From positions 7,091 to 71,090 of the forward strand of contig JBMDXA010000032.1 of NCBI GenBank assembly GCA_048594725.1: 64,000 nucleotides of DNA, read 5' to 3'. Source of the DNA: JAFDZV01 sp048594725 (GTDB taxonomy: Bacteria; Bacteroidota; Ignavibacteria; OLB7). Positions 35,795 through 47,135 of this stretch are shown here, piece by piece; within the stretch, counting starts at the first letter, position 1, and each line of letters begins with the position of its first letter. The position numbers were made by a program, and so were the translations under genes. The notes under the pieces are model-generated. The model saw only the letters and a program-made list of their open reading frames with translations, was not told the DNA's origin and made no database searches.

Positions 35795-36460
35795 CTATCC
35801 TCTGGCAACCCGGAACCCGAGATCATCGATAGCGAAGGTGGGATGGCTGCGGCGGCGGTTCGTGGCGAGGCAGCCGCGTTCGGAATCGGCCCAGCCGCCG
35901 CCACGAAACAGGCGATACGAGCCGTAGACATCGGGGTCGTATTGATCGCTGCACCACTCCCAGACATTTCCCAGCGTGTCGTACAGACCCCATGCGTTCG
36001 GTTGTTTCAGCCCCACCTCATGAATGTGCCCGCCGGAGTTTCCGCCGTACCATGCTATCTCGTCCAGCGCGCCATAGCGCGGGCCCTGGGTTCCGGCACG
36101 GCATGCATATTCCCATTCGGCCTCCGTCGGAAGTCGATAACCGCGGCTTCCGGGGACCGGGGAGGCTGCGGTGCCATCTCCGGAGAGTTCATAGAAGGGG
36201 GGAAGGCCGGCCGCTGCCGAGAGGAGGTTGCAGTAGCGGACCGCATCGATCCAGGAGACGCTCTCCACGGGCGCATGCGCATTGGCATGGGACGATGGGC
36301 ACGCCCCGGTGATGGCCGCGTATTGCCCCTGCGTGACCGGGTAGCGGCCGATGGCGAACCCTTGCAGCTGCACCTGCCACGCGCGCCCTATCCTGTCATC
36401 TCTCAGCACGATGGTTCCGGGGGGAACCTCGGCCATCTCCATTCGGATCGGTTCAATCAC
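35795..36460 (-). CDS. SUMF1/formylglycine-generating-enzyme-like domain protein
   Basis: A GTG at 36460 sits six bases after AGGAAGG and starts VIEPIRMEMAEVPPGT; the longer frame upstream lacks protein character. The ~221 residues span a complete SUMF1 domain: YPVTQGQYAAITG, PVESVSWIDAVRYCNLLS, YRLPTEAEWEYACRAGT, LGNVWEWCSD, FRGGGWADS and LGFRVARG. A true FGE has a pair of catalytic cysteines near the end; here only one Cys (ERGCLATNRRRS) is at about the right place, and GFRV replaces GFRC. It is therefore more likely a non-FGE member (structural or ligand-binding). Confidence 0.8.
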   Translation of the reverse strand: MIEPIRMEMAEVPPGTIVLRDDRIGRAWQVQLQGFAIGRYPVTQGQYAAITGACPSSHANAHAPVESVSWIDAVRYCNLLSAAAGLPPFYELSGDGTAASPVPGSRGYRLPTEAEWEYACRAGTQGPRYGALDEIAWYGGNSGGHIHEVGLKQPNAWGLYDTLGNVWEWCSDQYDPDVYGSYRLFRGGGWADSERGCLATNRRRSHPTFAIDDLGFRVARG

Positions 36461-36945
36461 CTGTTGCCTTCCTTCCAGCTTCCGTACCTGGCAAAAGAGA
36501 GGAATATCGCCAAATTCCCTTTCATCCCGCACCGCAGGCGCAGATTCTCCGGAGGCCCCGTGCGGCATCCGGCAGTCCCGGTATGGAGGGGGGATGCGTC
36601 TGGAGGCGCGCCGCTCTTTCCCGGATGCCACTTCGGCACACCGGGACATAACGCGGCCGGCGGGGAGTAGGCACTATTTCCCCGGAAACACTATCTTACC
36701 TCTCAGACAGTTCCTCAACCTCACGCCATCCTCTCTCGTTCGGCACATCTTCGTCCGCCGGGTGCCTGTCTGTATATCTCTCTCGTTCTCCTTCGCCATC
36801 GTTCGCAGGGCCTATCTGCGGATATTCGGCGTGTTATCCGGTATTCTCGCATGCGATCCGGCCTGCCCGGCCGGTTCCGTATAATGCCATGCCCCCTCCG
36901 CGCGTCTTCGGATAGCTCCCGACTTCTACATTGCACAAGGATCTC

Positions 36946-38202
36946 ATGCAGGAAACTACAGCATACCTGACGGTGATGGTCACGCTCGGTCTGGTGGTTG
37001 CGCGTCCCCGTATCGGGCCCACGTTCCGCATCACCCCGGCGATCTCCGCTCTGGCGGGGGTATTCTTCATGTTCGCGCTCGGCATCGTAAAGCCGGAGCA
37101 CTGGGTAATGGCGGTCACCAACCTCTGGAGTCCCTTTGTGGCGCTGGTGGCGATCATGGTGATAACCGAGGTGGCGCGCCGGGCCGGGCTGCTTGAATGG
37201 TGGGCCTCCATCATCGAATCGCGGGCCACGAGCACCTCGCGCCTGCTGGTGCTGGTGTTCGGGCTGGGGGTGCTTACCTCTACCGCGTTCAACAACGACG
37301 CGGCCATCCTGCTGCTTACTCCGGTGGTTGTGGCGCTGGTGCAGCATCGTTATCCGGGGCGCCCCGATATGGTGCCTCTCTTCGCGTTCGCCATTTTCAT
37401 GTCGGCCGGTGTGGCGGCGCTGCCGGTCTCCAACCCGATGAACATGGTGGTGGCGGAATTTCTCCACATCAGTTTCAACGAGTATGCGCGGCATATGATC
37501 CCGGTGGCGATCGCCGGCTGGGGGATAGCGTTCCTGCTGCTGCGGGTGGTGTTTGCGCGGCAGGTGAAGGTGCCCATCACGGCGGCCACCACCACGGTTT
37601 CCCGTTCCACGCCGGTGCAGCGGATGATGATGGTGCTGCTGCTCTGCGTGCTGGTATCGTACCCGCTGTTCGGATCGCTGGGTGGCCCGGTGTGGGCGGT
37701 AGCCGGTGCCGGGGCGCTCCTGTCGCTTGCGCTGGCGGGGGGGAAGATGAAGATCAGGCCGGCCGAGCTGTTCCGTACGGGGGTGTCGTGGGAGACGCTG
37801 GTGTTTCTGCTGGCGGTGCTGGTGATGTCGCTCGGGCTGCGCGATGTGGGTCTGGTGGACCGTCTGGCGGCGCTCTACGGGGAGACCGGGTTCGTGATGG
37901 TGGGGGTGGCATCGGCCATCGGCTCGGCGCTGCTGAACAACCATCCGATGTCGCATCTGAACATGATGGCGCTGGAGAGCATCTCCCCGGCGAATGATCT
38001 CGGCGTCTTCGCCGCGCTGGTGGGTGGAGATCTGGGGCCGCGCCTGCTGCCGATGGGCTCGCTGGCCGGGCTGATCTGGATAGAGATGCTGCGGCGCTCC
38101 GGCGTGGATATCAGCGTGGGGCGCTTCGCGCTGATCGGCCTCGTCATCGCCATCCCGACGATCGCCGCCTCGCTGCTGATACTGTCGTTCTTCAGCTTCT
38201 GA
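36946..38202 (+). CDS. ArsB/NhaD-type (IT superfamily) anion or ion transporter
   Basis: AAGGA lies four bases before the ATG at 36946, favouring it over the TTG at 36931. The ~418-residue protein is almost all membrane helices, about eleven. It contains STAFNNDAAILLLTPVVVAL (the conserved T-x-x-x-N-D-x-x loop of arsenite/citrate/NhaD-type carriers) near 110 and its repeat counterpart SALLNNHPMSHLNMMALES near 325, and GGDLGPRLLPMGSLAGLIW. The family includes ArsB, citrate and Na+/H+ carriers. No ArsR or ArsC is nearby, so the substrate is open. Confidence 0.8.
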   Translation: MQETTAYLTVMVTLGLVVARPRIGPTFRITPAISALAGVFFMFALGIVKPEHWVMAVTNLWSPFVALVAIMVITEVARRAGLLEWWASIIESRATSTSRLLVLVFGLGVLTSTAFNNDAAILLLTPVVVALVQHRYPGRPDMVPLFAFAIFMSAGVAALPVSNPMNMVVAEFLHISFNEYARHMIPVAIAGWGIAFLLLRVVFARQVKVPITAATTTVSRSTPVQRMMMVLLLCVLVSYPLFGSLGGPVWAVAGAGALLSLALAGGKMKIRPAELFRTGVSWETLVFLLAVLVMSLGLRDVGLVDRLAALYGETGFVMVGVASAIGSALLNNHPMSHLNMMALESISPANDLGVFAALVGGDLGPRLLPMGSLAGLIWIEMLRRSGVDISVGRFALIGLVIAIPTIAASLLILSFFSF

Positions 38203-38615
38203 GAAGCGCTCGGGCGCCGGTCCGCGGGTTTCCCCGGCCGCCGGTGGTGCGTGGTCGTTGTTCGTGAACCGGCATGCTTCTCATGCCGGTTCGCTCTACT
38301 GCCGGCCTGCCACCGGGCGCTTGACCGGGAGCCGTCCGGCGGCCCGGTTCCTCTCGGCAGTGCGATCCGGGAGGTGAGGCCAGAATTTTTCCCCGCCTTT
38401 TTCCAATTGATGCAGTTCATTACGGCTGGCCGTCGTATTTTCTTGACAGCCTCTCATGCCCAATTGAGCGGTCCCGTTTTGACGATGCAGAGCCAAACGA
38501 CCATACTCCCCACGCAGACGCCTCACGCGCAACGATGCTATCATCGTCCCCTCTCGCCACTACCCTGGACATTTCGAAACGCCGGTAGCGAGAGCCGTTG
38601 TTTTATAGAAATAAC
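38203..38615. other. Gap between transporter gene and sdhC
   Basis: It contains the terminator hairpin at 38266-38292 and, downstream, the region that must hold the sdh promoter. TCTTGACAGC at 38431-38440 resembles a -35 box, but I see no good -10 at the right distance. No gene is supported. Confidence 0.4.
38266..38292 (+). terminator. Terminator after the transporter gene
   Basis: GAACCGGCATG at 38266-38276 pairs perfectly with CATGCCGGTTC at 38282-38292 around CTTCT. Confidence 0.65.
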
Positions 38616-39319
38616 ATGAACAACCAATCCAAACTGCTTACAGCTCTGACCTCCCAGGTGGGCAGGAAGCTCCTCACCGGCATCACCGGTGTTCTCCTTG
38701 TCCTCTACGTCATTGCGCATCTGACCGGGAATCTTTCCCTTCTCAGCTCCGATCCCCACGCGTTCAACAAGTACGGGGCATTCCTCCACAGCTTCGGCAC
38801 CCTCTTCTATCTTATCGAGATCGGCCTGGCGCTGGTGATTCTGGCGCACGCCTATATCGGCATCTCCATCGCCATCCGCAAGCGGAAGGCGCGGAAGCAG
38901 GGATATCAGGTGTATAACAGCAAGGGGGGACCGAGCAAGCAGTCGCTCAGCTCCCGCACGATGATTATCACCGGCACTGTGCTGCTGCTGTTCATCGTGA
39001 TCCACGTGGCGCAGTTCCGGTTCGGTCCGGGCGTCGCCGAGGGGTATGGGGTGACGGTGGACGGCAAGGTGATGCACGACCTGCGCCGCATCACCTTCGA
39101 GACCTTTGCACAGCCGGGCTGGGTGATCTTCTACGTGGGAGTGATGCTGCTGCTCGGATTTCATCTGCGCCACGGCATCTGGAGCATGCTCCAGTCGCTC
39201 GGCGCCATGCGCCCATCCTATTCTCCGGTGATCTACGGCCTGGCTCTGGTCCTCGGCATTCTGCTGGCGATCGGATTCCTCGTCCTCCCGATCTGGATCT
39301 ACTTCAACGGAGTCCCCGT

Positions 39320-39323
<4 letters not shown>
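38616..39323 (+). CDS. sdhC: Succinate dehydrogenase/fumarate reductase cytochrome b subunit
   Basis: The 235-residue membrane anchor is of the Bacteroidota b-type: SQVGRKLLTGITGVLLVLYVIAHLTGNL (helix 1 with a haem-ligand His), AFLHSFGTLFYLIEIGLALVILAHAYIGISIAI, VLLLFIVIHVAQF, GVMLLLGFHLRHGIW, and a last helix. Several His residues in helices fit two haem b sites. Its final bases overlap the start of the flavoprotein gene (ATGA at 39320-39323). The single anchor plus two soluble subunits is the expected three-gene arrangement. Confidence 0.92.
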
Positions 39324-41269
<1,946 letters not shown>

Positions 41270-41277
41270 AGGGTGCC

Positions 41278-42033
41278 ATGTCAGACAAGCTGATGACAAT
41301 CAATCTGAAGGTGTGGCGTCAGGATGGCCCCGACAAGCAGGGTCGTCTTGTCCCGTACAGCGTCGAGGGGGTGAACCCTCATATGTCGTTCCTGGAGATG
41401 TTCGATCTGCTCAACGAGCGGCTGATCCAGCGCGGCGAGAACCCGATCGAGTTCGATCACGACTGCCGCGAGGGGATCTGCGGTTCCTGCAGCATGATGG
41501 TGAACGGCACCCCGCACGGCCCGATGCGTGCCACCGCGGTGTGCCAGCTCCATATGCGCCACTACCATGATGGCGATACCATCGTGGTGGAGCCGTGGCG
41601 CGCCACCGCGTTCCCGATCATCAAGGATCTTGTGGTCAACCGCAGCGCGTTCGACCGTATCGTGGCCGCCGGCGGGTACGTTTCGGTGAACACCGGAAGC
41701 GCCCCGGACGGCAACACGATCCCGGTGGAGAAGGCCAGCTCGGACGCCGCGTTCGACTACGCCGCGTGCATCGGCTGCGGGGCTTGCGTGGCCGCCTGCC
41801 CGAACGCTTCGGCGGCGCTCTTCACCTCCGCCAAGATCGCTCATCTCTCGCTCTACCCGCAGGGGGAGCCGGAGCGGAAGCGCCGGGTGGTCCGCATGGT
41901 GGACCAGATGGAGAAGGAGGGCTTCGGCGATTGCTCCAACCACGGCGAATGCGAGGCCGCCTGCCCCAAGGAGATCTCCATCCAGGGCATCGCCATCATG
42001 CGCCGCGAGTTCGCCAAGGCGATGCTGAAGTGA
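41278..42033 (+). CDS. sdhB: Succinate dehydrogenase/fumarate reductase iron-sulfur subunit
   Basis: The 251-residue product passes electrons from FAD to the membrane quinone site through three clusters. CREGICGSCSMMVNG with a later Cys (AVCQLH) forms the [2Fe-2S] site, and two further Cys blocks (CIGCGACVAACPNA and CSNHGECEAACPKE) form the [4Fe-4S] and [3Fe-4S] sites. It closes the sdhCAB operon. Confidence 0.95.
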   Translation: MSDKLMTINLKVWRQDGPDKQGRLVPYSVEGVNPHMSFLEMFDLLNERLIQRGENPIEFDHDCREGICGSCSMMVNGTPHGPMRATAVCQLHMRHYHDGDTIVVEPWRATAFPIIKDLVVNRSAFDRIVAAGGYVSVNTGSAPDGNTIPVEKASSDAAFDYAACIGCGACVAACPNASAALFTSAKIAHLSLYPQGEPERKRRVVRMVDQMEKEGFGDCSNHGECEAACPKEISIQGIAIMRREFAKAMLK

Positions 42034-42532
42034 TGGGGTAGTTCTTCGTCCGCCGCCTGCGGCGGCTGGAGATCTTGGAGCGGATTTCAGTATGGTTACT
42101 CTGTCGTGGCCCCCAGAGGGGGCACCGATCTGTAGAAAAGGCGCCCGGATGTTCTCCGGAAGCTCCGGAGGAGCGGCCCATTCTTCCTGCTCTGAAAAGG
42201 TGTACTGTTCGCGCGGAGTTCTACTCCGTGCGAGGTGGCAGCAGCAGGGGTCGCCCAGTAAAACTCCGCGACAACACCGAAGAAGAATGGCAGAAAACTT
42301 TTTCCCAGGCACTTAGGAAGAAGGTCAGTGGTCAGTGCGCAGGCTAAAGCCTGCCGTCAGTAGGCAGTGTCAGGTAGTACGGAGTTAGTAGCAAAAAAGA
42401 GTAGGGCGGGGAAGAACCCCGCGCTAGTTTCGACTCCTGGACTTCCGGACTGGTAACGTGCGAACGGAGATGTCCCGTTCGCACGTTTCGTTTCCGCCGG
42501 TGCCGGCACGTACCAATCATGCAGGGATCACG
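42034..42532. repeat. Repeat-rich gap with three repeat types side by side
   Basis: In order it holds a CCGCCTGCGGCGG palindrome (42051-42065), the AGCTCCGGAGGAGCG element (42091-42200), the GGAGTTC/ACTCCGTG element (42201-42276) directly joined to it, and a GTCAGTGCGCAGGCTAAAGCCTGCCGTCAGTAGG hairpin unit (about 42331-42364). The first element matches 3854-3986 and the second matches 231-306, both in inverse orientation. No gene is seen. Confidence 0.75.
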
Positions 42533-43099
42533 ATGAGCACAATCTTCAACAGCCAGCTTCTCTCCGATCGCGATTTCCGCGAGCATATCCGCTCCATCCC
42601 CGATTATCCGAAGCCGGGGATCGTCTTCCGCGATATCACCACGCTGCTGGAGAATTCCGATGCGTTGCGCGCCGCCGCCGACCAGCTTGTGGCCGCCTGC
42701 CGTGATATGCGTATCGACAAGGTGGCGGTGGTGGAGTCGCGGGGATTTCTGCTGGGAGGCATCATCGCCTACAGCCTAGGCGCCGGGCTGGTCATCATCA
42801 GGAAACGGGGAAAGCTCCCCAGCCTGAAACATACCGTGGAGTACGCGCTGGAGTATGGCACCGACGGGATCGAGATCCACCAGGACTCGATAGCGCCGGG
42901 GGAGCGGGTGCTGCTGCACGATGATCTCCTTGCCACCGGCGGCACCATCGCCGCCGCCGCATCGCTCGTCGGGAAGTCGGGAGGGGAGATCGTGGGGGCA
43001 TCCTTTCTGATCGAACTGAGCTTCCTGAACGGCCGTGCCGTGCTGCGGGATGCGGGCATACGGGAGGTGTATGCCCTTGTCGATTACAAGAGCGAGTAG
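42533..43099 (+). CDS. apt: Adenine phosphoribosyltransferase
   Basis: Apt salvages adenine with PRPP to AMP. From ATG 42533 the 188-residue product has DYPKPGIVFRDITTLL, VVESRGFLLGG, RKRGKLP, and the PRPP motif VLLHDDLLATGGT. The stop (TAG) is followed at once by the ypdA-like start, so both share one transcript. Confidence 0.95.
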   Translation: MSTIFNSQLLSDRDFREHIRSIPDYPKPGIVFRDITTLLENSDALRAAADQLVAACRDMRIDKVAVVESRGFLLGGIIAYSLGAGLVIIRKRGKLPSLKHTVEYALEYGTDGIEIHQDSIAPGERVLLHDDLLATGGTIAAAASLVGKSGGEIVGASFLIELSFLNGRAVLRDAGIREVYALVDYKSE

Positions 43100-44116
43100 A
43101 TGAACCGGAGCATGAAGCAGGATCAGCAGGAGAACGGAATGACGGTGTATGATATTCTGATCGTGGGTGCCGGTCCCACCGGCCTTGCCTGCGCCCTGGC
43201 GGCGCGGGAGGCGGGGCTGAGCCATATCGTTCTGGACAAGGGGACGCTGGTTAATACGATCGTCGGCTATCCGACGATGATGACCTTCTTCTCCACGCCG
43301 GAGCGGCTGGAGCTCGGGAGCATGCCCTTCACTTCGCCGAACGTGCGCCCCACGCGGGTGGAGGCCATCGAATATTATCGTGGTGTGGCGCGCAAGGGAG
43401 ATCTCAACCTCTCGCTCCACAACGCGGTGCTGGATGCGGTCCCGCATCAGGAGGGGGGATTTCTGGTGCGCGCCGAGCGGGGGGAATACAGGGCGCGCCG
43501 CCTGGTGATCGCCACCGGCTATTTCGACAACACCAACCGCCTGAACGTGCCGGGTGAGGAGCTGCCGAAGATGAGCCATTATTACCGGGAGGCGTTCGGC
43601 CATTACGACCAGGATGTGCTGGTGGTGGGCGGGCGGAACTCGGCGGTGGAGGCGGCGCTGGATCTGTACCGGCACGGCGCGCGCGTGACGATGATTCATC
43701 GCCGCGACCAGTTCGGCTCCGGGCTTAAATACTGGGTCCGTCCCGATATCGATAACCGCCTGGCCTCCGGCGAGATCACGATGTTCTGGCATACCGAGCT
43801 GGAGGAGGTCCGGCCGGGGAGCGTTCTGCTTCGCAGCAACGACGACGGCAGCCGCCGGGAAATTCCGAACGATTTCATCTACGCGCTGATCGGTTATCGT
43901 CCCGATGTCCGGCTGCTGGATGCCTGCGGCGTACGCTACGATCCGGAGACGCTCATCCCGGAGTACGATCCGGCCACCTTCGAAACCAACATCCCCGATC
44001 TGTTCATCGCCGGCTCGGTGGCCTGCGGCTGCAAGACCTGGGAGATCTTCATCGAGAACGGCCGCGAGCATGCGGGGATCATCGTCCGGGAGATAGCCGG
44101 CAGAGAGAGGGGATAG
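43100..44116 (+). CDS. ypdA: YpdA-like bacillithiol-disulfide reductase (FAD/NAD(P) oxidoreductase)
   Basis: The 338-residue flavoprotein starts in the base after the apt stop; a second ATG 13 codons in (MTVYDILIVGAGPTG) is an alternative start. It has the FAD fold ILIVGAGPTGLACALAAREAG, TPERLELGSMPF and NVRPTRVEAIEYYRGVA (YpdA signatures), the NADPH fold VLVVGGRNSAVEAALDLYRHGA, and a C-terminal DLFIAGSVACGCKTWEIFIENGREH block. It lacks the CxxC of thioredoxin reductase, as YpdA does. In Firmicutes YpdA reduces oxidised bacillithiol; Bacteroidota relatives exist. Confidence 0.87.
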   Translation: MNRSMKQDQQENGMTVYDILIVGAGPTGLACALAAREAGLSHIVLDKGTLVNTIVGYPTMMTFFSTPERLELGSMPFTSPNVRPTRVEAIEYYRGVARKGDLNLSLHNAVLDAVPHQEGGFLVRAERGEYRARRLVIATGYFDNTNRLNVPGEELPKMSHYYREAFGHYDQDVLVVGGRNSAVEAALDLYRHGARVTMIHRRDQFGSGLKYWVRPDIDNRLASGEITMFWHTELEEVRPGSVLLRSNDDGSRREIPNDFIYALIGYRPDVRLLDACGVRYDPETLIPEYDPATFETNIPDLFIAGSVACGCKTWEIFIENGREHAGIIVREIAGRERG

Positions 44117-44255
44117 GGACGGCAACGCAGAGGCGGGCAGGCGCTGCCGGCCGGGCGTCGGTTCTTGATCGGTAGCCGGTCGTGCGCCGCTGTAGTGCGG
44201 CGGATATCCGGAGCGGAAGCCCCATGCTGCGAGCAGCTTCAATCAGAATATTTCC

Positions 44256-44723
44256 ATGCCATCGTACACACGTTCCATAGAGATCGCGGCCCCTATCGAT
44301 GCGGTGTTTCATTTTCATGATGATCCCCGCAACCTGCTCCGCATCACGCCCCCACAGGTGAAGCTGGAGCTGCTGGAGGTGCGCGGGGAGAAGCCGGAGG
44401 GACGGGAGATACGGATCAGGATGACCCAGTTCGGCCTGCTGCGCAATACCATCCTCGTCAGATTTATCCGCTACGAGCCCCCTCATCTGCTCGTGGATGA
44501 ACAGAAGAACGGGCCGTTCACCTTCTGGCGGCAGACGCGCCGGTTCCAGGAAACGGCATCCGGAACCCTGCTTACCGATCTCGTGGAGTACGAGGTTCCG
44601 TTCGGTCCCCTCGGCCGGCTGGCCGACCGGCTGGTGATAGGGCCGCGCGTGCGCTCGATGTTCGAGTACCGGCAGCGCCGGACCAGGGAGATTCTGGAAG
44701 GGGAGAGCCCGGCGCCGCGATGA
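44256..44723 (+). CDS. SRPBCC-family ligand-binding protein, 155 aa
   Basis: The product starts YTRSIEIAAPIDAVFHFHDDPRNLLRITPP, the usual opening of START/SRPBCC proteins (a strand, then an AP-x-x-VF helix). It continues with beta strands (VLLELLEV-like, REIRIRMTQFGLLRNTILVRFIRYEP), FTFWRQTRRFQE, LLTDLVEYEVPFGPLG, and a long C-terminal helix (MFEYRQRRTREIL). This matches the cell-division-inhibitor/SRPBCC group. It binds an unknown hydrophobic ligand. A decayed copy follows at 44814. Confidence 0.8.
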   Translation: MPSYTRSIEIAAPIDAVFHFHDDPRNLLRITPPQVKLELLEVRGEKPEGREIRIRMTQFGLLRNTILVRFIRYEPPHLLVDEQKNGPFTFWRQTRRFQETASGTLLTDLVEYEVPFGPLGRLADRLVIGPRVRSMFEYRQRRTREILEGESPAPR

Positions 44724-44813
44724 AGAACCCGTCCTCCGGCTATTCTCTCTCCTCCTGCATTTCCGGATGAAGCCTGCGGCCGGGGCATCCGCTCATCGGT
44801 AGGGCATTACGGT

Positions 44814-44963
44814 ATGAGCGTCGTGAATTTCGTCTGCACTGCCGATATCGCGGCTCCCATCGGGAAGGTGTTCCACGTTCATGATGATGCGGAGTACATT
44901 CTCCTGGCTGTTCGGCCCTCCGGATCTGCCGCTGCCGGGCGAGCGCTACGCGAAGTCCTCTAA
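44814..44963 (+). pseudogene. Decayed duplicate of the SRPBCC gene
   Basis: ATG 44814 opens MSVVNFVCTADIAAPIGKVF HVHDDAEYILL, which parallels the gene just upstream (IEIAAPIDAVFHFHDDPRNLL). After residue ~31 the frame loses similarity and stops at 44961-44963; a neighbouring frame (GPPDLPLPGERYAK) may hold a little more. It looks like a tandem duplicate that lost most of its length. Confidence 0.6.
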
Positions 44964-45265
44964 CGAAAACGTCTCTCCCGGTGTTCTACCCCTGTTGCCG
45001 GCCGTGGCGGGGCGTGCGTGCCGCCGATGGAGCCGCCCGTTGCCGATCCGCATGCCTTCCGGGGACGGCGTATCGCCGGGGTGAAACTCGTCTGGTTAGA
45101 GGCTTTTGGCGTATATTCGTCTTTCGGGCCACCCCCGCGAGGGTCCGGACGAGGGTAGTTCCCCAGCCATTGACATCCGGGCTAGGATTGTCGAGCTTGC
45201 CATTCGAAATCAACCAATCTGCATCCAGTTCCTGCCGGTTCACGTTGCGTAAGCATGGTCTCATA
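44964..45265. promoter_or_regulatory. Upstream region of the exopolysaccharide operon
   Basis: TATATTCG at 45112-45119 resembles a Bacteroidota -7 element and is followed by ~145 bases of leader before the chosen start of the export gene. The export gene frame is open through the leader but without protein character. No hairpin or riboswitch is evident. Confidence 0.35.
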
Positions 45266-46951
45266 GTGAAACATCAACAACATCTTCTCTCGGCCGAATC
45301 TTCCCTGCGGAGTCTTCGCCGAGTTTTCTTTTGCGCATTCTGGTCGGTAGCACTTCTCGCCGCCGGGCCGCTTCTGCAGGCACAGCCGGTGGGGCTGCCG
45401 GGAGAGGGGCCACGCTATCCGGGAACCACCGGCCAGCCGCTCCCGTACGATACCTCCGCGCTGCGCGAAGCACGCGAGCGCACCCTGGAATCGGCCGGGC
45501 TGCTGGAAGGGCCGATCGATCCGGCGGAGTACCGGGTGGGCCCGAACGACCAGCTCACCGTCGGCATTCCCATCTCCACCTACATCCAGCACGATCTCAT
45601 CGTAACGCCCGATGCCAAGGTGGTGATTCCACGCGTGGGAGAGGTCAACCTCCGCGGCCGCACCCTGGCCGAGGCCAAGACGCTGATCGGCGATGCGGTG
45701 GGGCGGGTCTTCCGCGTGGGGGATGTATCGGTATCGCTGAAGAAGATGCGGCAGTTCAAGGTGAGCCTGATCGGCGCGGTGATCCGTCCCGGAACCGTTG
45801 TCGCCACTCCCACCACACGGGTGTCGGAGGTGATCGACCTGGGAGGGGGAGCCAGCACGGTCTCCTCGAAACGCTCCATCATGCTGCGCCGTGCGGGGAA
45901 GGTGATCGAGGTGGATCTGCTGCCGTATTACGCGCGCGGCGATCTGAGCGCCAACCCCTATGTGGAGGGGGGAGATGTGATCCAGGTGGGGGTGCAGGAC
46001 GAGAAAAATGTGATAGCGATCTATGGCGCCGTGCAGCGTCCCGGCGAGTTCGCCTACCGCGCCGGTGATTCCATCTCCTCGCTTATCGGGTACGCTCTCG
46101 GCTTCACCGCCGATGCGCTGATCGATTCGGTGCAGGTGGTGAGCGTCAATGCGCGCGGGGATACGCTGGATCGTTCGCTGTTCACGGCGCTGCCGGATGG
46201 GCGCATCATCGGCGACCGCCCGCTGCGCGCCGGCGACCGTGTGTTCGTGCGCCGCATCCCGGAATATCTGAACACCAACCAGGCGGTGGTGGCCGGCGAG
46301 GTTCGCTATCCCGGGGTCTACCCGATAGAGCCGGGACGCACCAAGCTGCGCGATCTGATCGAGAGCGCCGGCGGCTTCACCGGCAACGCCTCCGTCCCGG
46401 ATGCCATGCTGATCCGCCGCAAGGTGTTGCAGGAGCGCGACCCGAAGTTCGATCTCATCATGCAGATCGATCCGGAGAAGAGGAGCCCGGAGGATATCAG
46501 CTACCTCCGCGTGAAATCCACGGAGCGCCCCGGCGTGATGACCGTGGATATCGATGCCCTCATGGCCGGCCGCGAAACCGAGAATATCGTCCTTACTGAC
46601 GAGGACTCGCTCTATGTGCCGGCCCGCAAGGACTTCATCAAGGTGACCGGCAAGGTGAAGAATCCGGGGAACGTCACCTTCAACTCCGGCACCAGCTACG
46701 AGCATTATCTGGAGATGGCCGGCGGCTACGGCTGGCGCGCCGATGAAGGGGAGACCCGCATCATCAAGGGGAACGGCGATACGTTCCTGGCCTCCAGCGA
46801 AAGCAACTACAGGCTGGAGCCGGGAGATACGATCTTCGTTCCGGAGGAGGGGGAGAGCAACTTCTGGGCTGGCTTCACCACCGTCATCACGGTGCTGGCG
46901 CAGATCGGTACCATCGTGGCGGTTGTGGTAAGCATACGAGCGTCGAACTGA
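45266..46951 (+). CDS. Polysaccharide export protein (OPX/Wza-like) with SLBB repeats
   Basis: The start is uncertain: a GTG at 45266 gives a basic leader and a hydrophobic signal (FFCAFWSVALLAAGPLLQAQ). The 561-residue product has a poly-export domain (DPAEYRVGPNDQLTVGIP...VVIPRVGEVNLRGRTLAEAKTLI), then about four SLBB-like units (VSLIGAVIRPGTVV, AIYGAVQRPGEFAY, VVAGEVRYPGVYPI, VTGKVKNPGNVTF). It ends in a clear membrane helix (FWAGFTTVITVLAQIGTIVAVVVSI). OPX proteins guide exopolysaccharide across the outer membrane; the C-terminal helix could act like the Wza outer-membrane segment or anchor it elsewhere. First gene of the EPS operon. Confidence 0.85.
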   Translation: MKHQQHLLSAESSLRSLRRVFFCAFWSVALLAAGPLLQAQPVGLPGEGPRYPGTTGQPLPYDTSALREARERTLESAGLLEGPIDPAEYRVGPNDQLTVGIPISTYIQHDLIVTPDAKVVIPRVGEVNLRGRTLAEAKTLIGDAVGRVFRVGDVSVSLKKMRQFKVSLIGAVIRPGTVVATPTTRVSEVIDLGGGASTVSSKRSIMLRRAGKVIEVDLLPYYARGDLSANPYVEGGDVIQVGVQDEKNVIAIYGAVQRPGEFAYRAGDSISSLIGYALGFTADALIDSVQVVSVNARGDTLDRSLFTALPDGRIIGDRPLRAGDRVFVRRIPEYLNTNQAVVAGEVRYPGVYPIEPGRTKLRDLIESAGGFTGNASVPDAMLIRRKVLQERDPKFDLIMQIDPEKRSPEDISYLRVKSTERPGVMTVDIDALMAGRETENIVLTDEDSLYVPARKDFIKVTGKVKNPGNVTFNSGTSYEHYLEMAGGYGWRADEGETRIIKGNGDTFLASSESNYRLEPGDTIFVPEEGESNFWAGFTTVITVLAQIGTIVAVVVSIRASN

Positions 46952-47135
46952 ACGAGCAGGCCGAAGAGGCGAAGAGCCTGGGGGCGCGGAAGTCCGCGGC
47001 CCGCAAATCCGGAGCCGGGGAGAATGAAGCGAGGGGAAGAACCGGAAGAAGAATGAGAATGATCGGGGCGATGGGCGGGCCTCCGTTTTTTGCTGCTGCC
47101 CTGGCCTGTCCTGCACTCCAAGAGAGGAACGTTTC

